Source: Novosphingobium sp.
GTDB taxonomy: Bacteria; Pseudomonadota; Alphaproteobacteria; Sphingomonadales; Sphingomonadaceae
Assembly: GCA_024236175.1 (NCBI GenBank)
Contig: JACKKY010000007.1
Coordinates: forward strand, 248,001 to 312,000
Direction: 5' to 3'
DNA length: 64,000 nucleotides
Shown: positions 52,421-60,979 of the stretch, one piece after another
How positions within the stretch are numbered: the first letter of the stretch is position 1
Layout of the letters: each line of letters opens with the position of its first letter
Program-made: the position numbers and the translations under genes
Notes under the pieces: model-generated
The model's input: only the letters and a program-made list of their open reading frames with translations
What the model was told of the DNA's origin: nothing
Databases searched by the model: none

Positions 52421-53167
52421 ATGGCGAATTGGAACGACCCCCAGCCCCCTCGCACGGGCTTCGGAGCGTCTCCGAGCCTTGACGGCCGGACAGCGGGCCG
52501 TGCTGCGGCCTACGACATGGGCCTGCGCAAGCACATGCTGTCCATCTACAATTACATGGCTTCCGGCGTGCTGCTGACAGGCATCGTCGCGCTGCTGATG
52601 GCGCGTTCGGGCCTTGCGCTGGCATTGATGGGAACGCCGCTTCGCTGGCTCTTCATCCTGTCGCCGCTGGCGATCGTGCTTGCGATGAGCTTCGGCCAGG
52701 GCCGCTTCAGCACCGGCACGCTCAAGGCGATGTTCTGGGGATTTGCCACGCTGATGGGCATCTCCATGTCGACGATCTTTCTCGTCTATACCGGCCAGTC
52801 GATCGCGGTGACGTTCTTTGCGACCGCCGGCGCGTTCGCGGGTCTGAGCCTGTTCGGCTACACGACGAAGAAGGACCTGTCGGGCATGGGGTCCTTCCTG
52901 ATCATGGGCGTGGTCGGAATTCTGATCGCGATGGTGATCAACATCTTCGTGCAGTCCACCGCACTGCAGCTGGCGGTTTCGATCCTCGGCGTGCTGATCT
53001 TCGCGGGCCTCACCGCCTACGACACCCAGCGGCTGAAGATGCAGTATTACCAGCTCGCCGGCACGGAGTTCGCCGGCAAGGCGATCGTGATGGGTGCGCT
53101 GAGCCTCTATCTGGACTTCATCAACATGTTCCAGTTCCTTCTCTCTTTCCTCGGCAGCCGCGAGTAA
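52421..53167 (+). CDS. Bax inhibitor-1 family membrane protein
   Basis: This 248-residue protein belongs to the BI-1/YccA (UPF0005) family of pH-sensitive calcium-leak-type membrane proteins. It has about seven hydrophobic helices, starting with MLSIYNYMASGVLLTGIVALLM and ending LSLYLDFINMFQFLLSFLGS, the family's conserved C-terminus. FAGLTAYDTQRLKMQYY carries the conserved Asp. The ATG at 52421 follows an AAAGGAG ribosome site; the GTG at 52397 is less likely. A proline-rich N-terminal 30 residues is cytoplasmic. Its bacterial role is uncertain. Confidence 0.9.
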   Translation: MANWNDPQPPRTGFGASPSLDGRTAGRAAAYDMGLRKHMLSIYNYMASGVLLTGIVALLMARSGLALALMGTPLRWLFILSPLAIVLAMSFGQGRFSTGTLKAMFWGFATLMGISMSTIFLVYTGQSIAVTFFATAGAFAGLSLFGYTTKKDLSGMGSFLIMGVVGILIAMVINIFVQSTALQLAVSILGVLIFAGLTAYDTQRLKMQYYQLAGTEFAGKAIVMGALSLYLDFINMFQFLLSFLGSRE

Positions 53168-53222
53168 CCGATTATTCGAGTCAGTTAAGCGCTGATTCAG
53201 GCCTGATCAGGGAAATCATCGT

Positions 53223-53255
53223 GCCCGGCGCGCAACTTGCCGCGCCGGGCATTTT
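53223..53255 (+). terminator. Rho-independent terminator of the BI-1 gene
   Basis: A perfect 10-bp GC stem (53223-53232 with 53241-53250) closes an 8-base loop and is followed by ATTTT. It begins about 55 bp after the BI-1 stop. Confidence 0.85.
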
Positions 53256-53310
53256 CGTCGCAGCGAAATAGGGTTAGGAAACCGGGCGCTGGCAATTGGA
53301 GAGTTTTGGG

Positions 53311-54006
53311 GTGAAAGGCTTGAAAAACAGGAGGGTTTTTCTCGGCGGGATGGTGATCACGTCGATCGCCGCGCTGTCCGCCTGTGCGCCAAAGCCGGCT
53401 CCCGCACCACCGCCGCCGCGGATCGTGATTCCGCCCAGGCCATATCCTCCGCTTGGGGCCGCGCCCAATCTCGTGACGCCGCCGGTGGACGTCAACGGCG
53501 TGCGCCAGACCGTCAATGTCGGCCTTACGTCCAACCAGCGAGTGTGGAACCTGCGTTCGGCCTACAACGTTGCCGCGCTCAATTGCCAGAAGCCGGAACA
53601 CGCCGGAATCCTGGAAGGTTACACCTCCTTCCTGAAAAGCCACTCGCGTGAGCTGACCTCGGTCAATCGCGAACTGGACAAGGCCTACAAGGCGCAACAC
53701 GGCTCAAACTACATTCGCGTCCGCGAATCCTTCCAGACGCAGGTCTACAACTACTTCGCATTCCCGCCGACCCTGCCGGCCTTCTGCGACGCGGTCCTGG
53801 CCATGAGCCAGCGCGAACAGCTTGCCCAGCCGTCCGATCTGGACGCCTTTGCCGCCAGCAGCCTACCGCAGCTCGAATCCGTGTTCGGCACGTTCTACAA
53901 CAGCTACGACCAGTACCGCATGGATCTCGCGGCGTGGGAGGCGCGCTATGGCGGCGGGTCTGTGGCCGGGCCGACGGCCCCACCGAGCCAGACGACGGTG
54001 CAGTAG
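53311..54006 (+). CDS. Predicted lipoprotein of unknown function
   Basis: From the GTG at 53311 (GGAGAG nine bases before), the product is 231 residues. A positively charged start (KGLKNRR) and a hydrophobic stretch (VFLGGMVITSIAALSAC) form a lipoprotein signal with lipobox LSAC. After a Pro-rich linker (APAPPPPRIVIPPRPYPPLG) comes a domain with LNCQKPEHAGILEGYTSFLKSH and two further Cys residues (LNCQ, AFCDA) that could form a disulfide. No family is recognised. It lies 100 bp before the tRNA gene. Confidence 0.75.
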   Translation: MKGLKNRRVFLGGMVITSIAALSACAPKPAPAPPPPRIVIPPRPYPPLGAAPNLVTPPVDVNGVRQTVNVGLTSNQRVWNLRSAYNVAALNCQKPEHAGILEGYTSFLKSHSRELTSVNRELDKAYKAQHGSNYIRVRESFQTQVYNYFAFPPTLPAFCDAVLAMSQREQLAQPSDLDAFAASSLPQLESVFGTFYNSYDQYRMDLAAWEARYGGGSVAGPTAPPSQTTVQ

Positions 54007-54106
54007 GGTTTCGGCGCCGCTGCAATTTTGCTCTTTCAAGCCGGAGGGCTCTTCGCTAAGGGGGCCGCTCGCGCGGGCTCAGCGGTCCGCCGGCTCGCAC
54101 TGGAAC

Positions 54107-54182
<76 letters not shown>

Positions 54183-54197
54183 TCCAGTGCGTTGATC

Positions 54198-54217
54198 GGC
54201 CATCCTTGCGGATGGCC
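54198..54217 (+). terminator. Perfect 8-bp hairpin after tRNA-Ala
   Basis: GGCCATCC (54198-54205), loop TTGC and GGATGGCC (54210-54217) form a perfect stem 16 bp after the tRNA. There is no T-tract, so it may be a processing or weak termination element. Confidence 0.4.
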
Positions 54218-54222
54218 TCGCA

Positions 54223-54289
54223 CGGCACCAGCCCTCTCCTCCGCCCCGCCACCCAACGGCAGTATGGGCGGTGGAGAGGGCTGGTGCCG
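54223..54289. repeat. Long inverted repeat (24-position stem) between tRNA-Ala and obg
   Basis: Positions 54223-54239 are perfectly complementary to 54273-54289 (17 bp). After one T/T mismatch, six more pairs follow (54241-54246 with 54266-54271), closing a 19-base loop. This is by far the longest stem seen in the window. It ends about 68 bp before the obg start. Possibilities are a terminator without T-tract, an obg leader structure or a dispersed palindromic element such as a small MITE. Confidence 0.75.
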
Positions 54290-54357
54290 AATCCGGCGGA
54301 CTGAGCTCGCCAAACTCGACGCTTTTGCCGTTCCGCCGGAAAACCTAGGCCTTTCCC

Positions 54358-55410
54358 ATGCATTTTCTCGATCAGGCGAAGATATACATCCGCTCCGGCG
54401 CGGGAGGGCCCGGTGCCGTGAGCTTCCGCCGCGAGAAGTACGTCGAGTACGGCGGACCCGACGGCGGCGACGGGGGCAGGGGCGGCGATATCGTATTCGA
54501 GGCGGTGCCCGGCCTGAACACGTTGATCGATTTTCGCTACGCCCAGCATTTCAAGGCGCCCCGCGGCGGTCACGGGATGGGCAAGAACCGCACCGGCGCA
54601 TCGGGCAAGGACCTTGTCGTCAAGGTGCCGATCGGCACGCAAATCCTTGACGACGACAGGGAAACGGTATTGGCCGATCTCACCAAGGCGGGCGAGCGCA
54701 TCGTGCTGCTCAAGGGTGGGGAAGGCGGCCGCGGCAATGCCAGCTACAAGACCGCGACCAACCGGGCGCCGCGCCAGCACCAGCCCGGCGAACCCGGCGG
54801 GGAGCTGTGGGTCTGGCTGCGGCTCAAGCTGCTGGCCGATGTGGGCCTCGTCGGTCTTCCCAACGCCGGCAAGTCCACTTTCATCAACAAGCTGACCAAC
54901 ACCAAGGCGAAAGTCGGCGACTATCCTTTCACCACTCTGCATCCCCAGCTCGGCGTCGTGCGGCACAAGGGGCGCGAATTCGTGCTGGCAGACATTCCCG
55001 GCCTGATCGAGGGTGCCGCCGAAGGTGCGGGGATCGGCGATCGCTTCCTGGGGCACATCGAACGCTGCCGGGTGCTGATCCATCTGGTCGACATCGGCGA
55101 CACCGACCCCGCCGAGGCGATGCGCGTGGTCGCCGAAGAATTGTCGGCATATGGTCAGGGGCTGGACGACAAGCCCCGCCTCGTGGCGCTCAACAAGGTC
55201 GACCTTGCCGACGCCGAGCTTGCCGAGGCGTTCGCGGCAGAGCTGCGCGCAGGCGGCGCGGATCGGGTGTTTCCCATTTCCGGTTTCACCGGCGAAGGCC
55301 TTTCGGAGCTTCTCGACGCGGTTCTCGAGTATCTTCCTGCTGCCACGGCAACCGAACGGCCCGGCGGCGAACAGGAACAGGCGGACGAAAAGCCCTGGTC
55401 GCCGATCTGA
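54358..55410 (+). CDS. obg: Obg family GTPase (CgtA)
   Basis: Obg binds the 50S subunit and links ribosome assembly to stress and the cell cycle. The 350-residue protein starts with the glycine-rich Obg fold (IYIRSGAGGPGAVSFRREKYVEYGGPDGGDGG). The GTPase domain has G1 GLPNAGKST, the DIPGLIEGA G3 region and NKVD G4. The C-terminal tail is acidic, as in other alphaproteobacteria. The ATG at 54358 lies downstream of the long inverted repeat. Confidence 0.96.
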   Translation: MHFLDQAKIYIRSGAGGPGAVSFRREKYVEYGGPDGGDGGRGGDIVFEAVPGLNTLIDFRYAQHFKAPRGGHGMGKNRTGASGKDLVVKVPIGTQILDDDRETVLADLTKAGERIVLLKGGEGGRGNASYKTATNRAPRQHQPGEPGGELWVWLRLKLLADVGLVGLPNAGKSTFINKLTNTKAKVGDYPFTTLHPQLGVVRHKGREFVLADIPGLIEGAAEGAGIGDRFLGHIERCRVLIHLVDIGDTDPAEAMRVVAEELSAYGQGLDDKPRLVALNKVDLADAELAEAFAAELRAGGADRVFPISGFTGEGLSELLDAVLEYLPAATATERPGGEQEQADEKPWSPI

Positions 55411-55453
55411 CGATCCTGTTTGCATAAATCCGGCTTTCGCCTAATTCCCCGCC

Positions 55454-56584
55454 ATGCAGATCGCCCGCCTTTCAGACCTCGCCAGCAAGGCCGCTTGTCC
55501 GCGTCTCGTGGTCAAGGTCGGCTCGTCGCTGCTTGTGAACCGGAAAGGTCTGCGCCGGCACTGGCTGGAAGGGCTGGTCCGCGAACTGGCCGAGGCGCGC
55601 GCGCGCGGGCAGGATGTGATCATCGTTTCGTCTGGCGCGATCGCGCTCGGTGCGGCAACGCTCAAGCTGGACAGGGGCGGGCGCGGGAACCTTGCCGATG
55701 CGCAGGCCGCCGCCGCCGTGGGGCAGATCGCGCTGTCCGGGCTGTGGGCGGAGCTGCTTGGCGGGCATGGCCTCACCGCCGCGCAACTGCTGCTCACCGT
55801 CGACGACCTCGAGGACCGGCGCCGCTACCTCAACGCCACGGCGACGCTGGCGCGCCTGCTCGACATGGGCGTGGTTCCGGTGATCAACGAAAACGACTCC
55901 GTCGCCACGCACGAAATCCGCTTCGGCGACAATGACCGGCTCGCAGCACGCGTCGCGCAGGCGGCGCAGGCGAGCGCCGTGCTGCTGCTCTCGGACGTGG
56001 ACGGGCTGTTCGATCGCAATCCCGCCGAACCGGGCGCGAAGCTGCTGCCCGAAGTGCATGGCGTCACTCCGGAAGTGCATGCGATGGCGACCGAGGATTC
56101 CTCGTCCGGACTCGGCTCGGGTGGCATGACCTCCAAATTGCAGGCGGCGGAGATCGCCGAACTGGCCGGCATTTCGCTGGCCATCGTCAACGGGACCCAC
56201 AAGCAGCCGATCACCCGCGCCCTGGAAAAGAACATCGGCACGCTGTTCCTGCCGCGCCGCAAGGCCGGTGCCCGCAAGGCCTGGCTGGGCGGCCGGCTGC
56301 GGCTGAAAGGCGCGCTGGTGGTCGATGCCGGCGCTGCAAAGGCGCTCGCCGGAGGATCGAGCCTGCTCGCCAAGGGGGTTGCGCAGGTCGAAGGCAGTTT
56401 CCACCGGGGCGATGCCATCGCGATCCGCGACGAAAGCGGTAAAGTGCTGGCGCACGGCCTGTCCGAATACGACGCGGAGGAATGCGCGCGCCTCAGGGGC
56501 AGGCACTCCAGCGAACATGCCGAAATCCTCGGCTATGCGCCGCGCTCGGCCATCGTGCATCGCGACCAGCTGGTCCTGCTGTGA
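55454..56584 (+). CDS. proB: Glutamate 5-kinase with PUA domain
   Basis: ProB phosphorylates glutamate, the first step of proline synthesis; ProC at 51.4 kb does the last. The 376-residue protein has the amino-acid kinase start RLVVKVGSSLLVN, IIVSSGAIALG, INENDSVATHEIRFGDNDRLAARVA and the GSGGMTSKLQAAEIA loop. A PUA domain follows from about residue 280 (GALVVDAGAAKALAGGSSLL). The stop overlaps the next gene by 4 bp (GTGA). No proA is nearby. Confidence 0.96.
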   Translation: MQIARLSDLASKAACPRLVVKVGSSLLVNRKGLRRHWLEGLVRELAEARARGQDVIIVSSGAIALGAATLKLDRGGRGNLADAQAAAAVGQIALSGLWAELLGGHGLTAAQLLLTVDDLEDRRRYLNATATLARLLDMGVVPVINENDSVATHEIRFGDNDRLAARVAQAAQASAVLLLSDVDGLFDRNPAEPGAKLLPEVHGVTPEVHAMATEDSSSGLGSGGMTSKLQAAEIAELAGISLAIVNGTHKQPITRALEKNIGTLFLPRRKAGARKAWLGGRLRLKGALVVDAGAAKALAGGSSLLAKGVAQVEGSFHRGDAIAIRDESGKVLAHGLSEYDAEECARLRGRHSSEHAEILGYAPRSAIVHRDQLVLL

Positions 56585-57489
56585 CCATCGCCGTCACCGG
56601 CGGCACCGGCTTCGTCGGACAGGCGCTCATAGAAAGGGCGCTGGGCGAAGGGCACGAGATTGCCGCGCTGGCCCGCAAACCGCAGGACAGTCGCGACGGG
56701 GTCAACTGGGTCGCCGGCGACCTGGCGGACACCAAAGCGCTGTCCGGGCTGGTCAAGGGCGCACAGGCGGTGATCCATGTCGCCGGCGTGGTGAACGCGC
56801 CCGATCACGACGGCTTCGAGCAAGGCAATGTCGCGGGCACTCTCAGTCTCATCGAGGCCGCAGTCGCCGCCGGCGTCCCCCGGCTGGTCTTCGTTTCCTC
56901 GCTCTCGGCACGCGAGCCGGCGATATCGGCCTACGGCGCGTCGAAGCACCGCGCCGAGCGGCTGGTGAAAGCGAGCGGGCTCGACTGGACGATTGTCCGC
57001 CCTCCGGCCGTATACGGGCCGCGCGACCGGGAGATGTTCGAGCTGTTCCGCGCGGCGAAATGGGGATTGGTCCCGACGCCCAAGGAAGGGAAGGCTTCGC
57101 TGATCCATGTAGACGATCTCGCCAGGCTGCTGCTTGCGCTGCTTCCCGGCGGCGAGCATGTGACCCACCGCAGCTTCGAACCGGACGACGGCAAGCGGGG
57201 CGGCTGGAGCCACGACGACCTCGCCCGGGCCATCGGCTGGGCGGTGGGACGGCGCCCGTTCGTGCTGGGCCTGTCGCGCCGGACGATGGAACGCGCCGCG
57301 AAGCTGGACATGGCGGTGCGGCGCAAGCGCGCCAAGCTGACGCTCGACCGTGCCGGCTATTTCAGCCATCCGGACTGGGTGGTCAGCCATGGTTCGCGCG
57401 TGCCGCATCAAATCTGGCGCCCGCGCATCGAGACGCGCGAGGGGCTGAAAGCGACCGCCGCCTGGTACCGCGAGCAGGGCTGGCTCTAG
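56581..57489 (+). CDS. NAD-dependent epimerase/dehydratase family protein (extended SDR-like)
   Basis: This 302-residue Rossmann protein begins with GTG at 56581 (TIAVTGGTGFVGQALIERAL), the glycine-rich NAD(P) motif. VAGDLADTKAL, VIHVAGVVN and the YGASKHRAE active-site Tyr/Lys motif are those of atypical/extended short-chain dehydrogenases, similar to the NDUFA9-like group. The substrate is unknown. It is translationally coupled to proB, but that need not mean a role in proline synthesis. The C-terminal part (FSHPDWVVSHGSRVPHQIW) is not diagnostic. Confidence 0.85.
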   Translation: MTIAVTGGTGFVGQALIERALGEGHEIAALARKPQDSRDGVNWVAGDLADTKALSGLVKGAQAVIHVAGVVNAPDHDGFEQGNVAGTLSLIEAAVAAGVPRLVFVSSLSAREPAISAYGASKHRAERLVKASGLDWTIVRPPAVYGPRDREMFELFRAAKWGLVPTPKEGKASLIHVDDLARLLLALLPGGEHVTHRSFEPDDGKRGGWSHDDLARAIGWAVGRRPFVLGLSRRTMERAAKLDMAVRRKRAKLTLDRAGYFSHPDWVVSHGSRVPHQIWRPRIETREGLKATAAWYREQGWL

Positions 57490-57622
57490 CATGCGCCGAC
57501 GGATTGCCTGACCGCCCAACCCGTTGAACCGCTTTTCTATCGCGCGCCGTATGGTTAAACACGGGTCGCGCCCATATAGGCGACTGCGCCATGCAAATCT
57601 GTTCACCGGAAGCAGCTCATTG

Positions 57623-58264
57623 ATGAATAACCCTTCGCTAGACCTTGCCAGCCTGCTGTGCTCGCGGCTTTGCCACGACATGCTCAGCCCCGTCGGCGCG
57701 CTGACCAACGGGCTCGAGCTGCTGGCCGATGAGAAGGATCCGGAAATGCGCCAGCGCTGCTTCGAGCTGCTGGAGCAGAGCGCGCGGATTTCGGCCGACA
57801 AGCTCAAGTTCTTCCGCCTCGCGTTCGGCGCGGCCGGCGGTTTCGGTGACATGGTTCCGGTTTCAGAGGCGCGCGCACTCGTCGATGCGCTGGTGGGAAA
57901 CAACGAGCGGATCACCGTCAACTGGGCGCTGGTAAGTGATGCCCTGCCCAAGCCGGGCGTCAAGACGCTGCTGAATTTCGCGCTGATCGGCATTGATGCG
58001 CTGGTGCGGGGCGGCACGCTGGAAATCGGCGCGGAGGTGCGCGACGGGGCGAGCGAGATCGTGGTGCGTGCCAGCGGTGCGCGAATCGCGTTCGACGCCG
58101 ACATTGGCCGCGCGCTCGACGGCTCGCTGCCGGCGGGTGAGCTTTCCAGCCGCACCGCGCCCGCGGCGATGATTCACCAACTTGCCGAAAGCCTGGGCGG
58201 CGGATTGCAGTTCGCCGTTACGGAAGAGGCATTGACGATGGGGGCGGTACTTCCCGCCGCCTGA
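57623..58264 (+). CDS. chpT: Histidine phosphotransferase ChpT
   Basis: ChpT relays phosphate from the hybrid kinase CckA to CtrA and CpdR, controlling the alphaproteobacterial cell cycle. The 213-residue protein has the phospho-acceptor helix ASLLCSRLCHDMLSPVGALTNGLELL with His18, then a degenerate HATPase-like second domain (MIHQLAESLGGGLQ). ATG 57623 (MNNPSLDL) is chosen because it fits the family; the frame is open to 57524. No ctrA or cckA gene is in the window. It lies 11 bp before the amidase gene. Confidence 0.9.
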   Translation: MNNPSLDLASLLCSRLCHDMLSPVGALTNGLELLADEKDPEMRQRCFELLEQSARISADKLKFFRLAFGAAGGFGDMVPVSEARALVDALVGNNERITVNWALVSDALPKPGVKTLLNFALIGIDALVRGGTLEIGAEVRDGASEIVVRASGARIAFDADIGRALDGSLPAGELSSRTAPAAMIHQLAESLGGGLQFAVTEEALTMGAVLPAA

Positions 58265-58275
58265 TCGAGAGCGCT

Positions 58276-58980
58276 ATGAACCGCTGGCTGGTCAACCGCG
58301 AGGTTCCCTCCCCGAACCGGGATGAGCGCAGGTTGCCGGTCTCGATGGTGGTTCTGCACTACACCGGCATGAAGTCGGCCGAGGAAGCGCTGGAGCGCAT
58401 GTGCGACCCCGAGGCGAAAGTCTCGGCCCATTACATGATCGACGAGGATGGCATCGTCACCGCCCTTGTGCCCGAGGAGAAGCGGGCGTGGCACGCGGGC
58501 AAGTCCTACTGGCGCGGAATCACCGACGTCAATTCGGCCAGCGTCGGCATAGAGCTGGTCAATCCGGGCCATGAATTCGGCTACCGGCCGTTTCCCGAAG
58601 CGCAGATGGAAGCGCTGCTGCCGCTGCTGGCCGATATCGTCGAGCGTCACGACATTCCGCGCGCCAATGTGGTCGGCCATTCCGACGTGGCGCCGGCGCG
58701 CAAGCAGGATCCCGGCGAACTGTTCAACTGGCAGAGGCTCGCCCGGCTGGGACTGGCACTGCCGATACCCAAGCTCTCGATGCGTCTCGTCTACGACAAT
58801 CCCGGCGCCTTCTATCTCGCGCTCGAACGTTTCGGCTACGACATCACCGACGGCCATGCGGCGGTTCGCGCGTTCCAGCGGCGCTGGCGGCCCGAACTCA
58901 TCGACGGCGAGATCGACGGCCATATCGGCGCGCTGCTGTTCGAGCTGTTGTTGGAACGCGACACCGGGCGTGCTAGATAG
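58276..58980 (+). CDS. N-acetylmuramoyl-L-alanine amidase, AmiD/AmpD type (amidase_2 plus peptidoglycan-binding domain)
   Basis: This 234-residue zinc amidase cleaves the MurNAc-L-Ala bond. Zinc ligands are in MVVLHYTGM (His), VVGHSDVAP (His) and KQDPG (Asp), and the catalytic Glu is in GIELVNPG. A C-terminal peptidoglycan-binding helix bundle follows (ERFGYDITDGHAAVRAFQRRWRP). There is no signal peptide or lipobox, so it acts in the cytoplasm on recycled anhydro-muropeptides or is exported by other means. NagZ at 4.7 kb is its pathway partner. Confidence 0.92.
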   Translation: MNRWLVNREVPSPNRDERRLPVSMVVLHYTGMKSAEEALERMCDPEAKVSAHYMIDEDGIVTALVPEEKRAWHAGKSYWRGITDVNSASVGIELVNPGHEFGYRPFPEAQMEALLPLLADIVERHDIPRANVVGHSDVAPARKQDPGELFNWQRLARLGLALPIPKLSMRLVYDNPGAFYLALERFGYDITDGHAAVRAFQRRWRPELIDGEIDGHIGALLFELLLERDTGRAR

Positions 58981-58985
58981 AAATG

Positions 58986-59405
58986 GCCGGGGGGCCGGGC
59001 AGCCGCGTCATTTTCGCGCAAGCGGGAATGCCGAGGAAAGTCCGGGCTCCACGAAACGAGGGTGGCGGGTAACGCCCGCCGGACGCAAGTCCAGGGAAAG
59101 TGCCACAGAGAGTATACCGCCGATGGCCCCTAAAGGGCACAGGCAAGGGTGAAAGGGTGCGGCAAGAGCGCACCGGGGGCCTGGTAACAGGTCCCGCATG
59201 GCAAACCCCACCCGGAGCAAGACCGAATAGGGGCGGCGCGCCGCAAGTCCTTTGGACAAGCGGCAGGCGGGTTTCGCGCCGGACCGCCCGGGTTGGTCGC
59301 TGGAGCGGCATGGCAACATGTCGCCGAGAGGAATGGCTGCCATCGTGCGCCGCGTCTTCGGATACGGGCCGCGATACAGAACCCGGCTTACAGGCCCCCC
59401 GGCAT
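58986..59405 (+). ncRNA. rnpB: RNase P RNA (bacterial class A)
   Basis: The RNA component of RNase P, which matures tRNA 5' ends. The 5' P1 strand at 58986-58996 pairs with GGCCCCCCGGC at 59393-59403. The near-universal GAGGAAAGTCCGGGCTCC is at 59033-59050, ACAGAGAGTATACCGCC at about 59104-59120, GGGTGAAAGGGTGCGGCAAG near 59147-59166, and the 3' ACAGAACCCGGCTTACAGGCC at about 59376-59396. The size, about 420 nt, is normal. The 59404-59572 stretch after it holds only an imperfect CCCGATC/GATCGGG repeat; no T-tract terminator is seen. Confidence 0.95.
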
Positions 59406-59572
59406 CTCTCGCATCTTGACCAAAGCGGCCCGATCTGATCGGGACGGCGGGTCCATTGGCCAGTTTCATCGGAGACCCGCGAAGTGCTTGTTGCCTTGCC
59501 GCTGCCTGACTGCGATTGCCGAGCCCACGCCGGCTCCGCACCGGATCTCGAGCGCGGCCGGTAGCAGGCACG

Positions 59573-60946
59573 ATGCCCCGCACCATACCCGTCACGCTCG
59601 GCCCGCTGGGTGGCGACAAGCTCGAAGTAAGGCGCTCGGGCTTTCGCTGGCTGATCAGGGATGGCCAGGCCTGCCGTCCGGGCGATGTCCTCGGATTCTG
59701 CAACATCTCGTTCTTCGGCGACATCCCGGACCTGCCGGGTCACATATACTTCGACCAGGAGCAAAGCGCGGTCCAGCTGGCGGTGATCTCAAGGGTTTCC
59801 GGCCGGCTGTACCATGCGCCCAATTCCTCCAAGGGCGGATGGCTGGACCGGATTCGCCTGTACATCCGCTGGCACGGCGACCAGGTGGTCGCAAACCTGG
59901 AGATCGGCGACGACGTGGACGCCGAGCTCGCACAAGCTCCTGTCACCGTGCGATGCATCGCCGGCAGCCGGGTCAGCGATCTTGCCGAGGACAACGGCCG
60001 CCTGCTCGGCGGCTGGCGCGACCGTAGCCGGGTCTGGGACGTCAGCGATGGCGAGCCCACCGGCAGCGTCGTGGGCCTCGGCATTTGCGAGTTGGCGCCG
60101 GTGCTGCAAGGCGACGACGGTATCTTCGGCACGCTGCTCGACCGCGTCGCCGGACCGGCCCATGTGGTGAATGTCTGGGATGCGCCGCTGGTGCACAGCG
60201 CGCGGGTTATCATCGAACAGATCAACCGCACGCCTGAGGAAGCCGCCGCCCTGGCCGAGGATTTCCTGGGCGTGATCCGGGACGATCCCGGCGCATGTGA
60301 GGCGGCGGACTGGATATTCGCTGCGGCCAGCGTGCATGCCTTGCGCCGTTCCCCCGCCAGTGATCGCTTCGACATGCTGACACGAACCGGGATCGAGGCG
60401 GCCCGGCCCGCCGATGCGGTGATCTTGTCGGTCAACGCCGAACCGGCAGTGCGGTTGCGGCATCGCCGGCTCGGCTATGTTTTCGGTTGTCACGAGTATC
60501 GCATTCGCCGGCTGGGGCATTCCGCCATGGAATGGCTGAAACGCAATTTCGAGCGGGAACCCAACCCTGTCGACCAGACCAGGAAGGACTATCTCGAGCT
60601 GGCGGCAATTCTCCGCAAGTCGAACCCCAACGTCCAGATTCTGGTCCTCAACGCGATGTCGACGCTGGGGCGGGAAGACATCCTGTCCTACGACGTGTTC
60701 GACCCGCCGATCGGCCAGTCGCTGCGCAGCGTGTGTACGCAGGAGGCCAACGCGATACTGCACGATCTCGCTCGCGAGGCCGATTTCGCGATCGTCGATG
60801 CCGATGCGATCGGGGCGGAGCTCGGCGGAATGCATGCCATTCCCGATGCCGTTCACCAGAACGGCGAAATGCAGGAGGAACTGCGCAAGGAAATCCTTGC
60901 AATCCTCGATGCGCGCAAGGTCCCGGGCTTTTCCCTCAGGAAGTGA
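59573..60946 (+). CDS. Protein with C-terminal SGNH-hydrolase-like domain, unknown
   Basis: I do not recognise a named family for this 457-residue protein. The first 130 residues have a beta-rich look with DGQACRPGDVLGFCNISFFG, which resembles a carbohydrate- or lipoyl-like module. The C-terminal 150 residues contain NVQILVLNAMSTLGRE and IPDAVHQNGEMQEEL, where D-x-x-H resembles the SGNH catalytic Asp-His dyad. There is no signal peptide. ATG 59573 has only AGCAGG near it. Its neighbour on the opposite strand and ugd suggest surface polysaccharide modification, such as acylation. This is inference. Confidence 0.65.
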   Translation: MPRTIPVTLGPLGGDKLEVRRSGFRWLIRDGQACRPGDVLGFCNISFFGDIPDLPGHIYFDQEQSAVQLAVISRVSGRLYHAPNSSKGGWLDRIRLYIRWHGDQVVANLEIGDDVDAELAQAPVTVRCIAGSRVSDLAEDNGRLLGGWRDRSRVWDVSDGEPTGSVVGLGICELAPVLQGDDGIFGTLLDRVAGPAHVVNVWDAPLVHSARVIIEQINRTPEEAAALAEDFLGVIRDDPGACEAADWIFAAASVHALRRSPASDRFDMLTRTGIEAARPADAVILSVNAEPAVRLRHRRLGYVFGCHEYRIRRLGHSAMEWLKRNFEREPNPVDQTRKDYLELAAILRKSNPNVQILVLNAMSTLGREDILSYDVFDPPIGQSLRSVCTQEANAILHDLAREADFAIVDADAIGAELGGMHAIPDAVHQNGEMQEELRKEILAILDARKVPGFSLRK

Positions 60947-60979
60947 CGCAGTCCTCGGCGGCGGTGTGACCCGGCCGGG

